NCBI GenBank assembly: GCA_031405895.1 | Contig: JANOFL010000010.1 | Coordinates: 1 to 15,836, forward strand | Length of the DNA: 15,836 nucleotides | Direction: 5' to 3' | Source: BJ22 sp031405895 | GTDB taxonomy: Bacteria; Planctomycetota; Planctomycetia; Pirellulales; Pirellulaceae | Part shown: positions 1 to 6,591 of the stretch, one piece after another | Layout of the letters: every line of letters starts with the position of its first letter | How positions within the stretch are numbered: position 1 is the stretch's first letter | The notes under the pieces: model-generated | Database searches by the model: none | Told to the model about the DNA's origin: nothing | Seen by the model: the letters and a program-made list of their open reading frames with translations, nothing else | Program-made: the position numbers and the translations under genes

Positions 1-208
1 CGCCCTGCCGCTCGCCCAATTCACTCATTTTTGACCGCGCGGAGTATAACCGGGACGCCTTCTGTAAACTGTTTGCAACTTGAGGAACTGAATAGCGTGT
101 GTTGGCGTCTTTTCGGTTGAAGGCTGGAGTCGGTGGGGCAAGAGCTGGCGGAACCCGCGCGAAATGCCGGGGTTCTTTCGTTTGGGCACTTTCACGGGAG
201 GCGAGGTC
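1..208. other. Upstream non-coding region, possible divergent gene edge
   Basis: No convincing gene lies here. At 26-28 the minus strand has an ATG followed by an open stretch reading MSELGERQG to the window edge, so a divergent gene might begin here, but nine codons cannot establish it. The minus strand also has a TATACT hexamer at 43-48 without a well-spaced -35 box. No plus-strand promoter for the following gene could be picked out with confidence. Confidence 0.3.
196..201 (+). promoter_or_regulatory. Ribosome binding site deciding the start of the VIT/VWA gene
   Basis: GGGAGG ends seven bases before the ATG at 209. The upstream in-frame ATG at 164 has no such motif and would put a charged stretch ahead of the signal peptide, so 209 is preferred. 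It is one of only two clear Shine-Dalgarno sequences in the window. Confidence 0.7.
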
Positions 209-2560
209 ATGGTCGAGGCAAGGAGTTTGGGAGCTTTTTTCACGCGATTCCTGGCATTGGGAACGCTCGTCTGGCTCTTTGCGGCAGGCTCATTCGCCTT
301 CGGTCAAGGCGTCCTGATCCAGGAGCGGCACTGGATGCCCCGGCCCATGTCCCAACCAGCGGAGGGCTCGTACCGAATTCGGGAGTTGTCAGCCGACGCT
401 TCGATTCGCGACCAGGTCGCGACGACGCAGGTGACCCAGGTTTTTGAAAACACGGGCAGCGTTCAGATTGAGGCGACGTTCTGTTTTCCGCTCCCCTACG
501 ACGGAGCGGTCGACAAGATGACCTTCATGGTCGATGGCCACGAGATCGAGGCCAAGCTGCTCAAGGCCGACGAAGCCCGCCGGATATACGAAGGCTATGT
601 CCGCCAGAACAAGGACCCGGCCCTGCTCGAATGGATCGGCCACGGCATGTTCCGCAGCAGCGTTTTTCCCATCCCGGCCGGTGCCACACGGACGGTCACG
701 CTCAAATATTCCCAGCTGTTGCGCCGCGACAAACAGCTGACCGATTATGTCTTCCCGCTCGCCGTGGCCCGCTACACGTCCAGCCCGATCGAAAAGGTCT
801 CGCTGCGGGTCGCGATCGAGTCGCAGGAGAAAATTCGCAGCATCTACAGCCCGACCCACAACATCGACATCTCGCGCGACGATGATTTTCATGCAGTCGT
901 CCGGCACTCGACGGCCCAGACGGTGCCGAACAACGATTTCCGGCTGGTCTTTGACACGGCGGCCGGCAAAGTCGCAGCCAGCCTGATGTCGTTCTGGCCC
1001 GAAGGCGACGACCAGGGCTATTTCGCGTTTCTCGCCAGCCCGGAACTCAAGACCGACGAGACCGACGTCAGCAAGACGGTGATTTTCGTCGTCGACCAGA
1101 GTGGCAGCATGAGCGGCGAAAAGATCGACCAGGCCCGCGAAGCCGCCCGCTTTGTGATCAACAATCTTCGCGAAGGCGATCTTTTCAACGTGATCAGCTA
1201 CGAAACAGCGGTCACGCCGATGAAGCCCGAGCTGCAACGCTTCAACGCCGAGACCAGGCAGATGGCAATCGGCTTTGTCAACTCGATCAATTCGGGAGGC
1301 AGCACGAACATCGACGGCGCGCTGAAGGCCGCGCTGGGAATGCTCCAGAACGAAGGAAGGCCGGCCTACATCGTCTTCCTGACCGACGGGCTGCCGACCG
1401 AAGGCGAAACCGATGAACTGAAGATCGCCGAAAACGCTCGAACGGCCAACCATTACGGAGCCCGGATTATCAGCTTTGGAGTCGGTTACGATCTCAACAG
1501 CCGCTTGCTGGACCGCTTGACCCGCGAAAACCATGGCCAGAGCGAATACGTCCGGCCGGATGAAGATATTGAGGCGAGCGTGGCCCGGTTGTACGGAAAA
1601 ATCTCGTCGCCGGTGTTGTCCAACATGACCGTCGACTTCGGCTTCGACACGGTTCGTGCCGATTCGGGCGAACTGGTCAACCGGATGTACCCCAAGGGCG
1701 TGACCGATCTCTTCGCCGGCAGCCAGCTGGTCCTGATCGGCCGTTATCGGGAATCGGGACCGGTCACCGTCAAGGTCCAGGGCAAGGTCGGCGACAAGGA
1801 AGAGTCGTTCCGTTTCGACATGAACCTCGCTCCCAAGGGCGAATCCAGCGGCTACGGCTTCGTCCGCCAGCTCTGGGCCGCTCGCCGGATTGGCGAAATC
1901 ATTGATCTGATTGACCTCAACGGCAGCAACCAGGAGCTGATCCAGGAACTGGTTGAGCTGTCAACCAAGCACGGGATCGTGACGCCATATACGTCGTACT
2001 TGGCTGACGAGAACCAGGCGATCGACCGGCTGGCGAACCTCGGACTCAATTACAACGAGGCTCGCGACAACCTAAGCATGCTTTCTGAATCCGGGGGCGA
2101 AAGTGGATTTTCGCAGCGGGCAAGCAAGCAGGGGTTCAAGATTGCCGAGAACATGGAAGCAGCCGATATGGCGGCCGCGATGCCATCTGGCGGCTTGGGC
2201 GGTGCGGGTGGGGGTGGCGGTCGGGGGGCGGGTGCCCAAACGGCGGGTCAACAGCTGGGGCAATTCAGTAGTTCAGATGCGGCGCATGGCGGCCAAACCG
2301 TTCCAGCTTCCCAAGGCCTCCGCAAAGTCGGCAACGTGACGCTCTATGTCCGCGGCCAGACTGTCGTTGCCGAAAACGCGGCGTCCGTCGACCTGGAAAA
2401 GGACAAGGCCTCGATCGTGGAACTCAAACAGTTCAGCGACGGTTACTTCGAGCTGGTCACAGCCAATTCGGCCGAGGAAAACCTGATCCTCGCCGAACAG
2501 CGCGACGGCGAGACGCTGGTGGTCAACCTCCGCGGCAAGACCTACCGGATCACGCCCTGA
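209..2560 (+). CDS. Secreted VIT domain / von Willebrand factor A domain protein
   Basis: This 783-residue protein resembles inter-alpha-trypsin-inhibitor heavy chain-like proteins. Residues 1-30 form a signal peptide (hydrophobic core FLALGTLVWLFAAG). A VIT domain spans about 53-180. A VWA domain spans about 290-465, with the metal-site motif DQSGS at 296-300 and a second metal-site Asp in TDGLP at 393. After it comes the KHGIVTPYTSYL segment (from 587) typical of this family. A Gly/Ala-rich linker lies at about 661-682, followed by a beta-rich C-terminal domain to 783. No LPXTG anchor or C-terminal membrane helix is seen, so the protein is probably periplasmic or surface-released. The family is thought to mediate metal-dependent adhesion or protein assembly; the ligand here is unknown. 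A repeat and a hairpin follow the gene. Confidence 0.92.
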   Translation: MVEARSLGAFFTRFLALGTLVWLFAAGSFAFGQGVLIQERHWMPRPMSQPAEGSYRIRELSADASIRDQVATTQVTQVFENTGSVQIEATFCFPLPYDGAVDKMTFMVDGHEIEAKLLKADEARRIYEGYVRQNKDPALLEWIGHGMFRSSVFPIPAGATRTVTLKYSQLLRRDKQLTDYVFPLAVARYTSSPIEKVSLRVAIESQEKIRSIYSPTHNIDISRDDDFHAVVRHSTAQTVPNNDFRLVFDTAAGKVAASLMSFWPEGDDQGYFAFLASPELKTDETDVSKTVIFVVDQSGSMSGEKIDQAREAARFVINNLREGDLFNVISYETAVTPMKPELQRFNAETRQMAIGFVNSINSGGSTNIDGALKAALGMLQNEGRPAYIVFLTDGLPTEGETDELKIAENARTANHYGARIISFGVGYDLNSRLLDRLTRENHGQSEYVRPDEDIEASVARLYGKISSPVLSNMTVDFGFDTVRADSGELVNRMYPKGVTDLFAGSQLVLIGRYRESGPVTVKVQGKVGDKEESFRFDMNLAPKGESSGYGFVRQLWAARRIGEIIDLIDLNGSNQELIQELVELSTKHGIVTPYTSYLADENQAIDRLANLGLNYNEARDNLSMLSESGGESGFSQRASKQGFKIAENMEAADMAAAMPSGGLGGAGGGGGRGAGAQTAGQQLGQFSSSDAAHGGQTVPASQGLRKVGNVTLYVRGQTVVAENAASVDLEKDKASIVELKQFSDGYFELVTANSAEENLILAEQRDGETLVVNLRGKTYRITP

Positions 2561-2587
2561 CCTTGCGCGGCCCTGGCCGATTGAAAG

Positions 2588-2708
2588 TGAGCCTGAGGCG
2601 CTAGCCGATCTGGAATTGAGCAAGAGGCTTAAAGCCGACGTTTCCACAATCCACGCACGACTGGGGGAATCGGCTAGCGCCTCAGGCTCAGGGGAATTTG
2701 GCGTTTTG
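2588..2708 (+). repeat. Palindromic repeat family A, full intergenic copy
   Basis: Perfect 22 bp inverted arms lie at 2588-2609 and 2669-2690 (core TGAGCCTGAGGCGCTAGC), separated by a 59-base loop. Three bases after the right arm is the tail GAATTTGGCGTTTTG (2694-2708). The copy inside the flavoprotein gene has the same tail with one difference at the same distance, so the element is larger than its palindrome and has an orientation. One reading frame is open across the whole element and gives EPEALA, then ESASASGS, then EFGVL. It lies between two co-oriented genes and could also form a hairpin in the transcript. Confidence 0.85.
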
Positions 2709-2767
2709 TCGGCCCGGCCCCTTCGCGCCTGCATGCCGTTTCAGCCCATTGGCTGATGACCTACAAT

Positions 2768-2805
2768 CTGCCCCGGTCGGGCTCATGAGAGCGCGACTGG
2801 GGCAG
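2768..2805 (+). terminator. Strong hairpin between the VIT/VWA and MFS genes (terminator or leader)
   Basis: Arms CTGCCCCGGTCG (2768-2779) and CGACTGGGGCAG (2794-2805) pair over 12 positions with one G-U wobble. The 14-base loop contains the palindrome CTCATGAG. The T-rich stretch TTCGTTTTC follows directly, which suits a weak intrinsic terminator for the upstream gene. A TACAAT hexamer just before it (2762-2767) could be a -10 box, in which case the hairpin would lie in the 5' leader of the transporter mRNA, 28 bases before its start codon. The sequence alone does not decide between the two. Confidence 0.45.
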
Positions 2806-2833
2806 TTCGTTTTCACACCGGGCCAGTGTCGCG

Positions 2834-4288
2834 ATGAATGTCAACCTTGTCGGGGGAGAAGAACAGGCACCCCGTTTGACCGGTGTGCAATGGCTGGTCT
2901 GCGCGATGGCGGCAATCGGCTTTGCGTTCGACATCTACGAGCTGCTGATGTTGCCGCTGATCCTCAAGCCGGCACTGGCCGAGCTGGGTGGGCGTGCGGC
3001 GGATGGGTCGTTGAATCTCGCGCCCGGGACGCCGGCCTACAGCGAGTGGGCCCGGACGCTGATTTACCTGCCCGCTGTCGTCGGCGGTTTGTTCGGACTG
3101 CTGGGCGGGTATCTGACCGACTTGTTGGGCCGCCGCCGGGTGCTGACATGGAGCATTCTGGTCTATGCATTTGCCGCCCTGGCCAGTGGTTTTGTCACCG
3201 ATCTCTATCAGCTCCTGGTGCTTCGCTGTTTCGTCTTTGCTGGCGTCTGCGTCGAATTCGTCGCGGCAATTGCGTGGTTGGCCGAACTGTTCGATCACCC
3301 GCGCCAACGCGAACGCGTGTTGGGATTTACGCAGGCTTTCTCATCGCTGGGCGGGTTGTTGGCGGGCTTGATGTTCTATTTGATCGCATCCCAGGCCGCC
3401 AAACTTCCAGCGATTCAGGGGGGACATGAAGCCTGGCGCTACATGCTGATATCAGGCGTCATTCCGGCGCTACCCCTGATCCTGATTCGCCCGTTCCTGC
3501 CGGAGTCGCCGAAGTGGCAAGAAAAACGGCTGGCCGGGACGCTTCGTCGCCCCAGTGTGCTGGAGCTGTTCAGCCCGGCGCTGCTGCGAGTCACCGTCAT
3601 CACCACGATCTGTTACGCGGCCACCTATGGGATGGCTTTCGGAGCGATCCAGCAGCTGGCCCAGATTCTGCCGTCACACGCTGCGATCAAGGCCGAAGCA
3701 ACTGAGGCACTGGAAAAAGCGAAGGCCGCTTCCGCCGAGCCCATTCCGGCCCCACGACAAAGGGCTATCGAGGGCCGGATCCGGGATGAAGCCGTCGCTT
3801 CGGTAACCATCTGGCAAGAACTTGGCGGATTGGTGGGGCGGATTCTGCTGGCCTTGCTCGCAGTCCAGATCGTCAGCCGGCGAAAGCTGCTCTGGACGTT
3901 TCAGATTCCCGCGTTGATCGCCGTGCCGGCAATTTTCTGGTGGATCAGCGGAGCGTTGGATGACCCAGCGTCGCTGGACTGGATCAAGGCTGGAATCTTC
4001 GCGGCAGGTTTGCTGGTCGTTTCGCAAATGAGTTTCTGGGGCAACTATATTCCGCGGGTTTTCCCGCTGCATTTGCGGGGGACGGGCGAGAGCTTTGCCG
4101 CCAACATCGGCGGCCGCGTGCTCGGCACCAGCGCGGCGTGGTTTACGCTCACGTTCTCCGCCTCCGACAAGCCCGATGCGGGGAAAATCGCGTTGGTCGG
4201 TGCGATCGTCGCGGGCTGTTTCTGCCTCGTGGGCGTGCTGTTGTCGCCGTTGTTGAAAGAACCCCCATCCGGGAACCTTGAGGATTGA
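2834..4288 (+). CDS. Major facilitator superfamily transporter
   Basis: This 484-residue inner-membrane secondary transporter has about 12 predicted helices. MFS motif A is GGYLTDLLGRRR at 91-102, between helices 2 and 3. PESPKW at 223-228 after helix 6 and FPLHLRGTGE at 410-419 resemble metabolite:H+ and sugar porter subfamilies. The substrate cannot be read from the sequence. The loop between helices 7 and 8 (about 279-322) is unusually long, charged and rich in Ala, Glu and Lys, so it probably forms an extracytoplasmic helix. No Shine-Dalgarno sequence precedes the ATG. The gene ends 68 bases before the FKBP start, and the two may be co-transcribed. Confidence 0.88.
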   Translation: MNVNLVGGEEQAPRLTGVQWLVCAMAAIGFAFDIYELLMLPLILKPALAELGGRAADGSLNLAPGTPAYSEWARTLIYLPAVVGGLFGLLGGYLTDLLGRRRVLTWSILVYAFAALASGFVTDLYQLLVLRCFVFAGVCVEFVAAIAWLAELFDHPRQRERVLGFTQAFSSLGGLLAGLMFYLIASQAAKLPAIQGGHEAWRYMLISGVIPALPLILIRPFLPESPKWQEKRLAGTLRRPSVLELFSPALLRVTVITTICYAATYGMAFGAIQQLAQILPSHAAIKAEATEALEKAKAASAEPIPAPRQRAIEGRIRDEAVASVTIWQELGGLVGRILLALLAVQIVSRRKLLWTFQIPALIAVPAIFWWISGALDDPASLDWIKAGIFAAGLLVVSQMSFWGNYIPRVFPLHLRGTGESFAANIGGRVLGTSAAWFTLTFSASDKPDAGKIALVGAIVAGCFCLVGVLLSPLLKEPPSGNLED

Positions 4289-4345
4289 CCCGCCGCGCGA
4301 CGATTTGGGTTTCCTGGACTACAGCCTCACCGTCAACCAGCCATC

Positions 4346-4350
4346 AAGGA
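4346..4350 (+). promoter_or_regulatory. Ribosome binding site deciding the FKBP start
   Basis: AAGGA lies six bases before the ATG at 4357. The reading frame is open further upstream to an ATG overlapping the transporter stop, but that would add a 24-residue Ser/Thr-rich stretch ahead of a clear signal peptide. The start at 4357 is therefore preferred. Confidence 0.6.
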
Positions 4351-4356
4351 TTGTCC

Positions 4357-5112
4357 ATGTCGAGTTTCCGGACCACCGCCCGATTTGTTGTGTTCTTGTT
4401 GGGTGCCGTCGCCGCGACTGCTTGTGTCGGCTTGCAAGACCCGGCCGCGGTGCCCCAGGAAACACCCGCCACTCCACCTGCCACAGCACCGCAGGAGTCC
4501 GTCGAGACGCGGGCGTCGCTGATCATGGGTTTCGACCTTGTGGCACGCTACAAGGCAGCCGGTGTCGGACTCGATATCGAAGCCCTGATCCGCGGAGTCC
4601 AGCTTGCCGCGGCTGGCGAGCCCATTCCGATGAGCGATGAAGAGTGCCGGATCGTGGTCGAGGCGTTCAATCGTCAGGTCCAGGCGATTGGCCAGCAAAC
4701 GATGACGGCGGAAGCCGAAAAGAACCGCGCTTCCGGCCAGGTCTACCTGGACAAGAACCGCGCGGTCGAGGGCTTCACGGTCCTTGAAAGCGGGGTTCAA
4801 TACCGACTGATCACGGCCGGTACAGGAGCGACGCCAGGGCCGGAGGATTTCGTCAAGGTCCACTACACAGGCAAGCATGTCGACGGCACGGAATTCGACA
4901 GCACTGCCGGCCGGGAACCGCTGACGCTGGCCGCCAATCAGTTCGTCCGCGGCATGACCGAGGTATTGCTGAAGATGAAAGTCGGCGAAAAATGCGAGCT
5001 CGTGATTCCGGCAAGTCTCGGTTACGGAACTGACGGGCGTCCCCCACTGATCGGCCCGGAGGAAGTCCTCGTTTTTGAACTGGAACTGGTGGGAGTTGGC
5101 CAGGACCCCTGA
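4357..5112 (+). CDS. FKBP-type peptidyl-prolyl cis-trans isomerase, exported (probable lipoprotein)
   Basis: This 251-residue protein has the FkpA/Mip-like layout. Its signal peptide ends in VAATAC, with a possible lipid-modified Cys23 (the lipobox is imperfect: Ala rather than Leu at -3). A Pro/Ala/Thr linker covers about 28-50. A helical N-terminal region at about 52-135 corresponds to the dimerisation domain of that group. The FKBP domain covers about 146-247. Active-site residues corresponding to FKBP12 Tyr26, Phe36, Asp37 and Tyr82 are present (VHYTG at 168-172, EFDS at 179-182, LGYG at 221-224). The usual Trp at the pocket floor (FKBP12 Trp59) is Met200 here, in VRGM. It probably assists folding of exported proteins in the periplasm. 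Confidence 0.9.
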   Translation: MSSFRTTARFVVFLLGAVAATACVGLQDPAAVPQETPATPPATAPQESVETRASLIMGFDLVARYKAAGVGLDIEALIRGVQLAAAGEPIPMSDEECRIVVEAFNRQVQAIGQQTMTAEAEKNRASGQVYLDKNRAVEGFTVLESGVQYRLITAGTGATPGPEDFVKVHYTGKHVDGTEFDSTAGREPLTLAANQFVRGMTEVLLKMKVGEKCELVIPASLGYGTDGRPPLIGPEEVLVFELELVGVGQDP

Positions 5113-5260
5113 TTCCGGCCGCGAACCCGCTGGAAGTGAGTTTGCTGTTCAGGTCGTGTGGACGGAGCCACGTCAGCCTTTGAAGGGCAATTGGGGCTGA
5201 TTCTCTGCCCGGCAAGTCCGCACGTTGCCGCGCACTTCGGGCGGCGGTAACTTCGCACGC

Positions 5261-6568
5261 ATGAGCAACAGTCTTTCATCACCCGAACGGCCCGACATCC
5301 AGTTCGAGCGGGTCGCGATCCTGTTCGCCGGCGGCCCGGCGCCGGCTGCCAACGCCGTGATCTCGGCCGCCGCCGTGTCGTTTCTCCGCGCCGGCGTGCA
5401 GGTGATCGGAATCAAACATGGCTATTCCGGGCTGGTCGATTTCGCTCCCGACCGCCCGCTGGTTGATGGTCGGGACTACCTGCACCTGACCCATCGCGTC
5501 CTCGGGCGGACCCGCAACTCACAGGGGATCCTGATCGGCACCGCGCGGACGAATCCCGGCAAGTTCATCGAGCGGCCGTCCGATCTGGAGGATCCAGTCA
5601 AGGCCGCGCCACTGCAGCGCGTTTACGACGGCCTGCGCAGCCTCAACGTCGACGCCCTGATCTCGATCGGAGGTGACGACACCCTCAAGACGGCCAACAA
5701 GTTTAAGCTGTTTCAGGAACGGACTGGACATGGCGGGCCGGTCATCCCGGTCGTCCACTTGCCCAAAACCATCGACAACGATTACCACGGGATCGATTTC
5801 ACGTTCGGTTTTTTTACCGCCGTCGATTTTCTGGCCCAGGAATTGCGCAACCTGATCTACGACGCGGAGGTGACGCGCAGCTACTTTGTCGCGGAAACCA
5901 TGGGCCGCAGTGCCGGCTGGCTGGCTTACGGCGCGGCGATCGCCGGCGAGAGCAGCCTCGTGATCAGCGTCGAGGACCTCGACGGCGACTACAGCCACGA
6001 GGAAGTCACGACTCTTGCCGACGGTACCCAGAAACGTCGCCGCGTGATGGCGCTCGACCGGGTCATTGAGCGGATCGTCAAGACGATGGTGGCGCGCGAA
6101 CGGGAGGGCAAGGAATTCGGCGTGATCGTCCTCGCCGAGGGCCTTGCCGAGTTTCTTCCGGCGCGCTACCTCGAAGGCATCCGCCGTGACGACCACGGCC
6201 ACATTTCGATCTCGGAGATCGATCTCTGCGACATCTTCTCAGCCCACATTTCGGCCCACTATGAGAAGCGGATGGGCAAGAAGCGGCGGATCAAGGGCCT
6301 GCAGCTGGGCTACGAGTCGCGTTGCGCCAAACCGCATGCCTTCGATGTGATGCTCGGCAGCCAGCTGGGAGTTGGCGCTTTCCGCGCCCTCGCCGAGCGC
6401 AAGCTCAATGGTGTGATGGTTACAGTCTCGGGTCAGCTCGAGCTGCACTACGAGCCGTTCTCGCGTCTGGTCAATCCGGAAACGCTGGTCACCGTGGTCC
6501 GCTACATCAAGCCCTCAAGCGACTTTCACCGTCTGGCCCGGTTCCTGGAAACGCAAGTCAGCGACTGA
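5261..6568 (+). CDS. 6-phosphofructokinase, probably pyrophosphate-dependent
   Basis: This 435-residue glycolytic enzyme phosphorylates fructose 6-phosphate. The phosphoryl-donor loop is GGDDT (137-141) with Asp140 where E. coli PfkA has Gly104, and the catalytic loop is PKTIDND (168-174) with Lys169 where PfkA has Gly124. In this family Asp plus Lys at these sites marks pyrophosphate users, so a reversible PPi-dependent reaction is expected. The MGRSAGW motif follows from residue 214. The N-terminal glycine loop reads GGPAPAAN. The ATG at 5261 was chosen over an upstream TTG at 5225 because conserved sequence begins only after about 15 further residues. The preceding 148 bases hold no gene. 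The stop codon lies 23 bases from that of the convergent exporter gene, with no clear terminator between them. Confidence 0.92.
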   Translation: MSNSLSSPERPDIQFERVAILFAGGPAPAANAVISAAAVSFLRAGVQVIGIKHGYSGLVDFAPDRPLVDGRDYLHLTHRVLGRTRNSQGILIGTARTNPGKFIERPSDLEDPVKAAPLQRVYDGLRSLNVDALISIGGDDTLKTANKFKLFQERTGHGGPVIPVVHLPKTIDNDYHGIDFTFGFFTAVDFLAQELRNLIYDAEVTRSYFVAETMGRSAGWLAYGAAIAGESSLVISVEDLDGDYSHEEVTTLADGTQKRRRVMALDRVIERIVKTMVAREREGKEFGVIVLAEGLAEFLPARYLEGIRRDDHGHISISEIDLCDIFSAHISAHYEKRMGKKRRIKGLQLGYESRCAKPHAFDVMLGSQLGVGAFRALAERKLNGVMVTVSGQLELHYEPFSRLVNPETLVTVVRYIKPSSDFHRLARFLETQVSD

Positions 6569-6591
6569 GACAGCCGCAGGCCGCCCCAAAC

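Noticed and set aside
239..258. A second sigma-54-like match (GG-N10-GC) near the start of the VIT/VWA gene.
   Set aside because: It lies inside the signal peptide codons, has a poor -12 element, and no gene starts suitably downstream. Matches of this quality are expected by chance in GC-rich DNA.
389..1534. A 381-codon minus-strand reading frame opposite the VIT/VWA gene.
   Set aside because: It is the antisense shadow of a clearly conserved domain protein. GC-rich coding sequence commonly leaves long antisense frames, and the translation shows no family motif.
5224..5251. A small hairpin (GTTGCCGC / GCGGTAAC) just before the phosphofructokinase start.
   Set aside because: Eight base pairs with a wobble is common in GC-rich intergenic DNA, and there is no further sign of regulation.
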